Below, piece after piece: positions 5,664 to 13,442 of a stretch of DNA of 21,134 bases. A program made the translations under genes and the position numbers. The first letter of the stretch is position 1, and the number at the start of each line of letters is the position of its first letter. Below the pieces are notes generated by a model. It was not told the DNA's origin. It saw only the letters and a program-made list of their open reading frames with translations, and did no database searches. Source of the DNA: JADGQN01 sp035315185 (lineage in GTDB: Bacteria > Desulfobacterota > Syntrophorhabdia > Syntrophorhabdales > WCHB1-27); assembly GCA_035315185.1 (NCBI GenBank), contig DATFYE010000201.1, forward strand, positions 1 through 21,134, given 5' to 3'.

Positions 5664-6671
5664 ATGGTGTACCTCAAAATGTTCGTCCCCTGTCTTCTTT
5701 GCAGCGCACTGCTGCTCATCTCAGCACCCGTCCGCAGTGGCGATCTCACCCCGCTTTCCATCTCCATGGAAGGTTACCCTTACCCCTATCCCGTCGGCTT
5801 TCTCCCCCTGACGATCGAAGGACAGGGCCTGCGTATGGCCTATATGGACGTTCCCCCTGCGAGGCAGCCAAATGGGAGAAGCGTGGTGCTTATGCATGGC
5901 AAGAACTTCTTCGGCGCCTACTGGCGGGAGACTATAGACGTTCTGTCAAAAGAGGGCTATCGGGTGGTGGTTCCTGACCAGCTGGGTTTCGGCAGGTCAT
6001 CCCGGCCCAACATCCATTACAGCTTCCACCTCTTTGCCGCCAACACGAAGAAGCTCCTTGATACCCTCGGCATCCGACAGGCGGCGATCGTGGGCCACTC
6101 CATGGGAGGTATGGTTGCCACCCGGTTCGCACTCCTCTATCCTGATACGACAAGCGCCCTGATACTGGAAAACCCCATCGGGCTTGAAGACTACCGCGAG
6201 CTGGTTCCCTACATCTCTCTTGAGGAGGCGTACCAGAACGAATTGAAGGCTAGCGAAGAAGGGATAAGGAACTATATTAGAAGTTACTTCGTCACCTGGA
6301 AGCCCGAGTATGAAGAATACGCCGACGTGGCTATACGCATGCGGAAGAGCGGAGAGTATCCGCGACAGGCACTCTCGTCAGCCCTGACCTATCAGATGAT
6401 TTACGAACAGCCCGTCTGCCATGAGTTCCCGTACGTCAGCGCAAGGACGCTTCTCATCATCGGCCAGTCCGATCGTACGGTGGTAGGAAAGGCGCGCATG
6501 AAGAAGGAGCTTCTACCCGTGGCCGGTAACTATCCGGAGCTGGGAAGAAAAACTGCAAAACTGATCCCGAACGTCACCTTGGTGGAAGTCCCAAACGCAG
6601 GCCACATCCCGCGCTTCGAATTTCCTGCGCTCTACCAGCAGGAACTGCTCCGCTTCCTGGTGAAAGGCTAG
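5664..6671 (+). CDS. Secreted alpha/beta-fold hydrolase
   Basis: I chose the ATG at 5664 because AGAGGAG stands seven bases before it; an upstream ATG at 5625 has no such site and would hide the signal peptide. The product has 335 residues. Residues 1-27 are an export signal (FVPCLLCSALLLISAPVRS). HGKNFFG gives the oxyanion loop, GHSMGG the nucleophile elbow with Ser146, SDRTV the acid Asp270 and NAGHIPRFE the His314, so the catalytic triad is complete. The family includes esterases, epoxide hydrolases, haloalkane dehalogenases and C-C bond hydrolases. The DQLGFGRSSRP and GHSMGGMVATRFA segments are standard and do not fix the substrate. No partner gene is adjacent except the small cupin upstream; the long operon on its other side runs toward it. 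Confidence 0.88.
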   Translation: MVYLKMFVPCLLCSALLLISAPVRSGDLTPLSISMEGYPYPYPVGFLPLTIEGQGLRMAYMDVPPARQPNGRSVVLMHGKNFFGAYWRETIDVLSKEGYRVVVPDQLGFGRSSRPNIHYSFHLFAANTKKLLDTLGIRQAAIVGHSMGGMVATRFALLYPDTTSALILENPIGLEDYRELVPYISLEEAYQNELKASEEGIRNYIRSYFVTWKPEYEEYADVAIRMRKSGEYPRQALSSALTYQMIYEQPVCHEFPYVSARTLLIIGQSDRTVVGKARMKKELLPVAGNYPELGRKTAKLIPNVTLVEVPNAGHIPRFEFPALYQQELLRFLVKG

Positions 6672-6912
6672 TTCTGCACCGAGAGTTCCCCCGGCATCGG
6701 GAAGATAGCATCGTCTCTGGTAAAGGGCCCCGGCCTGTGGGAGTCGCAGAGCTTTTTGTTATTGACAAAGTTGATGAATTTGCTCATCGAGACAGAAAAC
6801 TAGGATATACTGTTTTCATGGACCGTTCTTCGTTCCCGGAGCCCCTGAAGCTGATACCGAAGAAGCGATCGCCTGGTCGCGCGTAACGATCGTATTGCCC
6901 GTTAAGGCAGGT
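6672..6912. other. Region between convergent genes; possible decayed frame
   Basis: The hydrolase and the leftward operon meet here. No classic terminator with a T-run is visible; CGATCG occurs twice (near 6866 and 6887) and could pair. A + strand frame is open from about 6674 to TAA at 6884-6886 and includes LFVIDKVDEFAHRDRKLGYT and MDRSSFPEPLKLIPKKRSPG. That reads like a real protein but has no start or ribosome site and no family I know, so it may be a gene remnant. Confidence 0.3.
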
Positions 6913-7947
6913 CTATTTGCCCTCTACTTTGAAGAGGATGTCCTTGAGCTTGGCCTTCATGGCAGCATCCAACCTTGCGGAGTTTGCCACTGCGGCTGTT
7001 AATTCTTCGGGCGTTGTCGGGTCGAGACTCACTTTCATCCTGTCGACTTCACCCAGGAATTCGGGGTCTTTCATTGTTTCCATGAACGCCTTGCGCAGTA
7101 TCTCGACACGATCCTTCGGCGTTCCCGGCGGCAGTGCAAACGGCCTCGAGTAGTCGTTAGCATCGTGGATCACGATGTGGACGAGCTTTTTTTGCTCATC
7201 GGTCTTGGCGAAATCGATCATCCTTGGAACGTTGGGGAGGTCCTTGAGCGGCCTTGCCGTGCACTGGATGACAACGATCAGGTCGCCCCTATCCAGCGCC
7301 CCCTTCCTGTTCGTCTTCGCGCCGTCCCATGATGGGGGACCGCCGGCTAATTCGCCACTTTCCGCGGCGGTGAGGATGTCGGCCGTGCCTTTGTAGCCGG
7401 TGATGATCTGGGTGGGGAACCCGAGCACGTCTTTCATCATGCGGTCACAGTTGTCGATAAAATTCCCAGGCACAAGGCCCCCAACCTTGACGGGCACCGG
7501 TGATGTCCGCCATTTATCGGCCGAGGTGATGCCGCTCTTCTTGCTGCAGACGAATACATCGTTCTCCTTGTTTGCAGCTCCGATGTAAATGAACTTCTGG
7601 CTGTCGAAGTCGTACCCCGGCTGACCCAGCATCTGGCTCAGGACGAGCCCGCCATTGACGTGACCGATAGTGAGCCCGTCGGGTTTGGTCGCTTTAAAGA
7701 GCTGGTTTGCCATAATTAGACCACCCGCGCCGGTGACGTTGTCCACGATCACCGTGGGATTGCCCGGAATATTTTTCCCTATGTGACGGGCAACCAGCCG
7801 TGCCCACAAGTCAAATCCTCCTCCCGCAGAAGAGCCGACGGTGAGGCGTATCGCCTTCCCCTGGTAAAACGGGGCTGCGTACAGATTCGCCGATACGGAA
7901 AGCGCCAAGACTGCGAGTACTGCCGTTACCAGGAAAGCCCTTTTCAT
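6913..7947 (-). CDS. tctC: TctC-family periplasmic solute-binding protein (second copy)
   Basis: Start chosen at 7947 (MKRAFLV), about eight bases after a G-rich ribosome site (complement of CCCCC near 7956-7960); earlier starts up to 8079 add a non-signal leader. The product has 344 residues. A signal peptide (AFLVTAVLAVLALSVSANLYA) leads into FYQGKAIRLTVGSSAGGGFD, the usual start of Bug/TctC receptors, with GAGGLIMANQLFKATKPDGLTIG next. TctC proteins bind carboxylates in the periplasm for the TTT transporter TctAB. This copy is divergent from the first (8637-9626), with inserts such as the KKSGITSADKW region, so a different ligand is likely. It lies 191 bases after tctB with its own promoter-like boxes. 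It may be an extra receptor for the same TctAB or act in sensing. Confidence 0.88.
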   Translation of the reverse strand: MKRAFLVTAVLAVLALSVSANLYAAPFYQGKAIRLTVGSSAGGGFDLWARLVARHIGKNIPGNPTVIVDNVTGAGGLIMANQLFKATKPDGLTIGHVNGGLVLSQMLGQPGYDFDSQKFIYIGAANKENDVFVCSKKSGITSADKWRTSPVPVKVGGLVPGNFIDNCDRMMKDVLGFPTQIITGYKGTADILTAAESGELAGGPPSWDGAKTNRKGALDRGDLIVVIQCTARPLKDLPNVPRMIDFAKTDEQKKLVHIVIHDANDYSRPFALPPGTPKDRVEILRKAFMETMKDPEFLGEVDRMKVSLDPTTPEELTAAVANSARLDAAMKAKLKDILFKVEGK

Positions 7948-8062
7948 ACTCATTACCCCCTGTCGGATGACTGCGTATTCTTGTGTCTCGTCATGTTCCC
8001 GATCGGAGTGCTCTCGCATTACCCCGATGCTTTTGTGTGCACACCGAAACACGTTTATCGAC

Positions 8063-8090
8063 ATGATAACAACAATCAAGGATTAGTCAA
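8063..8090 (-). promoter_or_regulatory. Possible internal promoter for the second tctC
   Basis: On the minus strand TTGACT (complement of 8085-8090) and TATCAT (complement of 8063-8068) are separated by 16 bases, each one base from the sigma-70 consensus. This would start a transcript near 8056, about 110 bases before the chosen start. It fits the unusually wide gap after tctB. Confidence 0.5.
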
Positions 8091-8138
8091 CAAAAATTTG
8101 GGCAGCACCCTTCGGATGAACGCTGTTTTCTGTTGTCT

Positions 8139-8597
8139 CTAAGGCCCCAGAATTCCTCTGGGCAGGTTGGAATCCAGCCAGAGATTGAAGACGACATAAA
8201 TGAGTGCGGTGGCCACCACCGCAAAAAAGACAGCTATGTACCACTTTTTCTTTTCTATCACTTTCAAAATAAAAAGAATGAATGCTCCTGTCGAGAGAAG
8301 AAACCCCAGCCGCTCGAGAAAGATAGCGTAAAGAAAAAGGGCGACAAGGACCAGCAGCAAATCTTTAGTATTTGCGTTTTCTTCCGCTTCCTCTTCATCT
8401 CCTGACTCCCTATGTCCAATGAGTGAAGAGCCCGCGATGATCGCTGACAAAAATATCATGATAATTCCTATACTAAACGGATAAAGGCCCGGTCCCGGGC
8501 TGTGCAGAGTTCCGAGACCGAGGCGAGATGATTCGATCGATATAGCTATGGCTGCTGCCAGCCATACCAGACTGCTTCGCAAATCTTTCTTCATCAT
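8139..8597 (-). CDS. tctB: TctB small membrane subunit of a TTT transporter
   Basis: About 152 residues from the ATG pair at 8597/8594. A TTG at 8615 would add six residues, and neither start has a strong ribosome site. The sequence has four hydrophobic spans: SLVWLAAAIAISIESSRLG, PFSIGIIMIFLSAIIAGSSL, LLLVLVALFLYAIFLERLGF and YIAVFFAVVATALIYVVF, the TctB layout. PGPGLYPFSIG is the family's conserved loop. TctB joins TctA in the inner membrane. It lies 39 bases after tctC. A short acidic linker (SGDEEEAEENANTK) separates the second and third spans. Gene order A-C-B is a rearrangement of the more usual C-B-A. Confidence 0.88.
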   Translation of the reverse strand: MMKKDLRSSLVWLAAAIAISIESSRLGLGTLHSPGPGLYPFSIGIIMIFLSAIIAGSSLIGHRESGDEEEAEENANTKDLLLVLVALFLYAIFLERLGFLLSTGAFILFILKVIEKKKWYIAVFFAVVATALIYVVFNLWLDSNLPRGILGP

Positions 8598-8636
8598 AAA
8601 CAGGTATTCACGCAATGCCCGCTTGTTGTCCGATGT

Positions 8637-9626
8637 TTACTTTGGCACTGCTATCCCGGCTTCCTTCACGACTTTCGATACTTGGGCATACTGCTCCTCA
8701 AGGTATTTTTTGAACTCCTGAGGATTCTTATACTCAACAACGTATCCGGCCTTCTCCGCCTTCTGGATGAGCTCCGGACTCTTGATCGCTTTCTCGAAAG
8801 CCGCAGCAAGAGTCTTCACCACAGGGGCTGGCGTCCCCGCTGTAACGAGATAGCCGAGCCAAGTTGAAACATTTATCTGAGGGAATCCCTGTTCTGCGTT
8901 GGTGGGAACACCGGGATAGTCTGGCAGTCTTTTGGATGAAGTAATTCCAAGACCCTTTAATGTACCGGCTTTTATCTGAGGCCCTGCAGCTGCAATTACA
9001 TTGACGCCCATAGTGACGTGGCCGCCCAGTACCGCAGGGATCACGTCGCCTCCACTCTTGAAGGGCACATGGGTCATGTCAGCCTTGGTGAGCGATTTGA
9101 GTATCTCGAAGTTGATGTGGCTCTCTGTTCCGGTACCCGCTGAACCGCACGTGACCTTACCCGGGTTCTTCTTCGCATAGTCGATTAGATCCTTAAGCGA
9201 TTTCCATGGCGAATCGCCCTTTACCACAAAGACGTTCGGCACCGAAGCAAAGTAGGCGACGGGAATGAAGTCCTTGAACACATCATAGGAGACATCAGGC
9301 AGAACGAGAGGCGCGTTGATCACTGGTCCGCCTGTGGCGGCGAATATGGCGTAGCCATCGCTTTTCTTCGTCAGTATATATGCTCCCCCCGTCGTACCGG
9401 AGGCGCCCGGTTTATTGACCGGAGTCACCGCAACTTTGAGCACCTTCGCCAGTTCATCTGCCGTTATCCGCGCCCCCACATCGGTCGCTCCTCCCGGTGC
9501 GAACGGGATAACCATCTCTATCGATCTCGTTGGGTATTTCTCTTCAGCAGACGCTCCGCCGTACCAAAGCACGCAGATCGGGAACACCACGATAATTGAT
9601 ACCATCAAGCATGACCACTTTTTCAT
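8637..9626 (-). CDS. tctC: TctC-family periplasmic solute-binding protein (first copy)
   Basis: Start chosen at 9626 (MKKWSCLM), seven bases after AGGAAGGAG; the ATG at 9662 has no ribosome site and touches the tctA stop. The product has 329 residues with a signal peptide (VSIIVVFPICVLWYGGASA). It then reads YPTRSIEMVIPFAPGGATDV, the hallmark start of the Bug/TctC family, and PVNKPGASGTTGGAYI, the ligand-pocket loop. Later segments GTGTESHINFEILK and HVPFKSGGDVIPAVLGGHV are also standard. These proteins capture carboxylic acids for TctAB. It lies between tctA and tctB in one operon, so it is the main receptor of this system. The substrate is likely an aromatic or other organic acid matching the adjoining oxidoreductase, but this is inference from context only. 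Confidence 0.9.
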   Translation of the reverse strand: MKKWSCLMVSIIVVFPICVLWYGGASAEEKYPTRSIEMVIPFAPGGATDVGARITADELAKVLKVAVTPVNKPGASGTTGGAYILTKKSDGYAIFAATGGPVINAPLVLPDVSYDVFKDFIPVAYFASVPNVFVVKGDSPWKSLKDLIDYAKKNPGKVTCGSAGTGTESHINFEILKSLTKADMTHVPFKSGGDVIPAVLGGHVTMGVNVIAAAGPQIKAGTLKGLGITSSKRLPDYPGVPTNAEQGFPQINVSTWLGYLVTAGTPAPVVKTLAAAFEKAIKSPELIQKAEKAGYVVEYKNPQEFKKYLEEQYAQVSKVVKEAGIAVPK

Positions 9627-9662
9627 TTCTCGACTCCTTCCTGTGGGTGGATTGTAGTCCAT

Positions 9663-11162
9663 TCACTCTTCTGCTTCCAGTCCTTTGCCAATTCTCCTTA
9701 TCGTCACCATGGGAAATATGAGGATAACTGCGGTGATGATCAGGAATACCGCGGATATAGGATGCGTCAGAAATATCATGAAACTTCCCTTTGATATGAG
9801 AAGCGATCGCCTCAAGGCCGTTTCCAAAAGCGGGCCCAGCACGAGCGCCAAAACAAGAGGCGCACCCTCATAACGATATTTTTTGAAGAGGTAGCCGAGC
9901 ACGCTGCAGACTGCCATAACGAGCACATCTGTGACATTGTTGTTGTAACTATAAGATCCGATCACACAGAGAATCAGGATAAGGCTGTAAAGGAATGAAT
10001 AAGGAATTTTCAGGATTCGCACCCATAAAGGAATAAGAGGCAGATTCAAAACCAGCAAGAGAACATTTCCCACATACATGCTCGCCATAACGCCCCAGAA
10101 CAGGTCGGGATTATTCTTAATCAATAGAGGACCGGGTTGGATTCCATAGATCATCAGCGCTCCCATCAGAAGGGCGCCGTAGCCTGTCGACGGGATGCCG
10201 AGGCTCAGAAGAGGTATGAACTGTGAGGTGACTGCTGAATTATTGCATGCCTCCGGTGAAGCCACCCCTTCGATCACTCCTGTCCCGAATTTTTCGGGGT
10301 ACTTCGAAAGTTTTTTCTCGACCACATACGCGATGAATTGTGGAATGATACTCCCGACACCCGGGAGCGCTCCGAGAAAAAATCCGATGAGCGTGCCCCG
10401 TGCAATCGGTTTCGATGAATCTTTCCAGTCTTGCTTATTGGGGTAGAGTCCCTTGATCTTGCCTTCAAATATTTCTCTGCGTATAGCAACACCGACATTC
10501 GACAACACTTCCGAAACGCCAAAGAGGCCCATTACCACGGGAGCCAAAGCAATACCGTCATTCAGATCTCGCATGTGGTAGGTAAAGCGAACTTTGGCAG
10601 TGATGGGGTCTGTTCCGATGCTGCCGAGAAAAAGCCCGAAAGCAGCCATGAGCAGCGCCTTCACCATCGAACCTCGCGCAAGGAACGTGACGATGGCGAT
10701 GCCCATCACCATGAGAGAGAAGTTTTCAGCCGGTCCCAGCCTTATCGCAAGGTCTGCAACCGTAGGCGCCATGAAGAGAAGCCCGAAGAGACTTAAGGTC
10801 CCTGCGATAAAGGAGCCCATTGCGGAAATCCCCAAGGCAGGGCCCGCTCTCCCTTTTCTCGCCATTTGATACCCGTCGAGACAGGTCACCACCGATGAGG
10901 GCTCACCCGGTATGTTCAGCAGGATTGAGGTCGTTGAACCTCCGTACATTGCGCCGTAGCAAATGCCCGAGAGCATGATTAGCGCCGAGACCGGATTGAT
11001 TTTGAACGTGGCAGGAAGCAGAAGTGCAATCGTGGCCGAAGGTCCGATGCCCGGTAATACGCCGATGAGTGTGCCGATAAAAACACCGATAAAACAGTAG
11101 AGCAGGTTTATCGGCATCAGGGTTATTTTGAAACCGTATAACAAAGAGGTAAGGGTTTCCAT
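9663..11162 (-). CDS. tctA: TctA large membrane subunit of a TTT transporter
   Basis: This is a 499-residue polytopic protein, the family's usual length, with about eleven to twelve hydrophobic spans. GTLIGVLPGIGPSATIALLL near the start and GALPGVGSIIPQFIAY in the second half are the paired PGxG loops of TctA. YGGSTTSILLNIPGEPSSVV and LDGYQMARKGRAGPAL are further family signatures, and SLGIPSTGYGALLMGAL mirrors them in the second half. It forms the transport path and works with TctB and the periplasmic TctC. The ATG at 11162 lies nine bases after the stop of the second molybdopterin subunit, so transporter and enzyme are co-transcribed. Confidence 0.93.
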   Translation of the reverse strand: METLTSLLYGFKITLMPINLLYCFIGVFIGTLIGVLPGIGPSATIALLLPATFKINPVSALIMLSGICYGAMYGGSTTSILLNIPGEPSSVVTCLDGYQMARKGRAGPALGISAMGSFIAGTLSLFGLLFMAPTVADLAIRLGPAENFSLMVMGIAIVTFLARGSMVKALLMAAFGLFLGSIGTDPITAKVRFTYHMRDLNDGIALAPVVMGLFGVSEVLSNVGVAIRREIFEGKIKGLYPNKQDWKDSSKPIARGTLIGFFLGALPGVGSIIPQFIAYVVEKKLSKYPEKFGTGVIEGVASPEACNNSAVTSQFIPLLSLGIPSTGYGALLMGALMIYGIQPGPLLIKNNPDLFWGVMASMYVGNVLLLVLNLPLIPLWVRILKIPYSFLYSLILILCVIGSYSYNNNVTDVLVMAVCSVLGYLFKKYRYEGAPLVLALVLGPLLETALRRSLLISKGSFMIFLTHPISAVFLIITAVILIFPMVTIRRIGKGLEAEE

Positions 11163-11171
11163 CTTTGAGAC

Positions 11172-13442
11172 CTATTCAGCCTCTTTCTTGACGTTCGCTT
11201 CTTGTGAGTTTGACCAGCTCTGCGCCACGAACTCGGATAGTTTGTGCGGCGCAATCGGAAGCTCTTGAATCTCTACACCGAGAGCTGCCGACACCGCATT
11301 CGCGATGGAGGCCGCCCCCGGCACCGCGGTAAGCTCCCCTATGCCGACTGCCCCGAAAGGACCGTCCGGGTTCCTGGTCTCGAGGATGACCTGCGATATA
11401 TCGGGTAATTCAGTTGCCGCAGGAAGCTGATACGCGCCCCAATTCGGGTTAACAACGATGCCATTCTTGAGGAGGAGTTCCTCGCTCAATCCGTATCCGA
11501 GGGCCATGACAGCACCCCCTTCAATCTGTCCAGCCACCAGCGCGGGATTGATCACGCGACCAGCATCGTAGCAAGCCACGATTCGTTCTACATCGACTTT
11601 CCAGGTCCAGCTATCCACCCGAACCCTGCTCCATTGGGCGCCGAATGTGTACGTTCCGTATGGTTCACCCTGTCCGTGCTCGTCCATCTCATTGGTGTTG
11701 CCGGTTCTGTAGTGCCCCTCACAGTGAAGGTCAAGGCCGCAACCCTTGCATGTCTCCGCAAGATTGGCGAGCCAGTCGGGATCCGAGCGCAACTCCTCTT
11801 CGCCTCGAGCCTCGAGCAGCCGCGCTTTCAATTGTGCGGCAGCATCTTTGACCGCATTCCCCACCACATACGTTACACGAGTAGCAGTGGACGTGCCCGC
11901 GTCACGGGTCAGAAGCGTGTCGGCCGATGTGACGTGCACGAGTTGCGCGTCTACCCCTAATTCTTCGGCCGCGATTTGCGCCATACAGACATCGGAACCC
12001 TGCCCGAGGTCCGGACACCCTACGAAGAGATGAAAACGGCCATCGTCTTCAAGTCGACAGGTGACTTCGGCCTTATCTGCCATGCCTGTCCGCCCGAGCC
12101 CATAAAAGGCGGTAGACATTCCCCAGGCGCGCCGAAAACGGGTTCCTTCTTGCAAGCGGCCGCTCGCACGGTCCTCTGCATCAAGGGCCTGCATGCGGCT
12201 CTGGCCTGCATCGAGGATCTCTTCCATCCTGACATGGCGCATCACCTGACCGGTCGATATCGGATCTCCTTCACGCAGAACATTGATGCGTCTCACTTCG
12301 ATGGGATCGAGCCCCAATTCTCGGGCGATCAGGTCCATCTGTCGTTCGACCGCAAAAGTGAACTGGGGTACGCCGTATCCGCGGAATGCGCCCGTCACAG
12401 GATGATTCGTATAGGCGGCCCGAACTTCAAGATCCACGTTAGGTACCGCATAGGTACCTGCAGCCTGGATAAGGCCTCTCGTTGTTACGGTTGGTGTATA
12501 CGAAGAATAGGCGCCCGCATCCGCAACAGCCTTCACCCTGACGCCCAGAATTGTACCGTCCTTACGTACCGCATGCGTGTAGTGAAGAATGTACGGATGC
12601 CTCTTGGTTTTTACCAGGAAGCACTCCTCGCGGCCGAGCACCACCTTTGCAGGTCGACCGAGTTTCCATGCTATGAGCGCGGCCATGCACGCCATAGGGT
12701 GATCGGGCTTTGAGCCGAAGCTGCCGCCCACGGTAGGCGCAATCACTCTTACCTTCGAGAGAGGCAGTCCCAGCACGCGTGCTATCTCACCCTGGTCCAG
12801 GTGCACGCCTTTGCTGCACACCCATACGGTAACGCCATCCTCGCTTTTTTCGGCCACGGCGCCATCCGGTTCAACGGCCGAATGATCTACCATCTGCGTT
12901 TTATAGGTGCGACTCACCACCAGGTCCGCTGTCTTGATCACAGCGTCAACATTGCCTCTGCTGATCGTGAATGCATGACATAGATTCCCTTTATCATGCA
13001 GGAGCGGCGCTCCCGGTTCTAGTGACCTCTCCGGATCATCGACAATGGGTAGCGGCGTGTAACTGACCTCTACCAACTCGGCGCCTCGAATAGCTGCTGC
13101 TTCGTTTTCCGCCGCAACGAGGGCGACTGCTTCTCCTACAAACCTTACATGCTCTCCATTGAGGACGGGCTGATCTTTGACCGTTCGCGGACCGGTGAGA
13201 TTGGTCCCCGGGATATCAGCAGCGGTCAGTACCGCCAGAACACCGGGGTAAGCCAGGGCTCGGGAAGCATCGATACCGGCGACCAGTGCATGAGCATAAG
13301 GAGAGCGCACCGCTTTTCCGAAAACCATGCCGGGGCGCTGAATATCATTGACGTAGATGGCGGATCCGGAAACTTTATTCCGTAATACGTCACCCCGGGA
13401 AACGTTCGTTCCCAACGCACTGATGAATGGCGACTTTTTCAC
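11172..13442 (-). CDS. Molybdenum hydroxylase large subunit, second copy (xanthine dehydrogenase family)
   Basis: This is a 756-residue protein starting at GTG, which overlaps the previous stop as GTGA, so it is translationally coupled. It carries the molybdopterin cytosine dinucleotide binding and catalytic elements of the family: GGSFGSKPDHPMACMAALIA (the substrate and cofactor loop), GAFRGYGVPQ, CPDLGQGSDV (the GQG cofactor Gln), and GAVGIGELTAVPG with the catalytic Glu703. It is clearly different from the first copy (13439-15745). An odd C-x2-C-x5-C group (Cys565, 568, 574 in CKGCGLDLHC) lies where relatives usually have a loop; it could bind metal or be incidental. The enzyme needs the [2Fe-2S] and FAD subunits, which occur once in this operon, so both large subunits probably share them or only one does. 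The reaction is hydroxylation or reductive dehydroxylation; the substrate is unknown. Confidence 0.9.
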   Translation of the reverse strand: MKKSPFISALGTNVSRGDVLRNKVSGSAIYVNDIQRPGMVFGKAVRSPYAHALVAGIDASRALAYPGVLAVLTAADIPGTNLTGPRTVKDQPVLNGEHVRFVGEAVALVAAENEAAAIRGAELVEVSYTPLPIVDDPERSLEPGAPLLHDKGNLCHAFTISRGNVDAVIKTADLVVSRTYKTQMVDHSAVEPDGAVAEKSEDGVTVWVCSKGVHLDQGEIARVLGLPLSKVRVIAPTVGGSFGSKPDHPMACMAALIAWKLGRPAKVVLGREECFLVKTKRHPYILHYTHAVRKDGTILGVRVKAVADAGAYSSYTPTVTTRGLIQAAGTYAVPNVDLEVRAAYTNHPVTGAFRGYGVPQFTFAVERQMDLIARELGLDPIEVRRINVLREGDPISTGQVMRHVRMEEILDAGQSRMQALDAEDRASGRLQEGTRFRRAWGMSTAFYGLGRTGMADKAEVTCRLEDDGRFHLFVGCPDLGQGSDVCMAQIAAEELGVDAQLVHVTSADTLLTRDAGTSTATRVTYVVGNAVKDAAAQLKARLLEARGEEELRSDPDWLANLAETCKGCGLDLHCEGHYRTGNTNEMDEHGQGEPYGTYTFGAQWSRVRVDSWTWKVDVERIVACYDAGRVINPALVAGQIEGGAVMALGYGLSEELLLKNGIVVNPNWGAYQLPAATELPDISQVILETRNPDGPFGAVGIGELTAVPGAASIANAVSAALGVEIQELPIAPHKLSEFVAQSWSNSQEANVKKEAE

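Noticed and set aside
11976..12713. A 245-codon + strand frame inside the second molybdenum subunit
   Set aside because: The minus strand carries all family motifs; this frame is its complement shadow. The same holds for 13427-14089 and 15173-15835.
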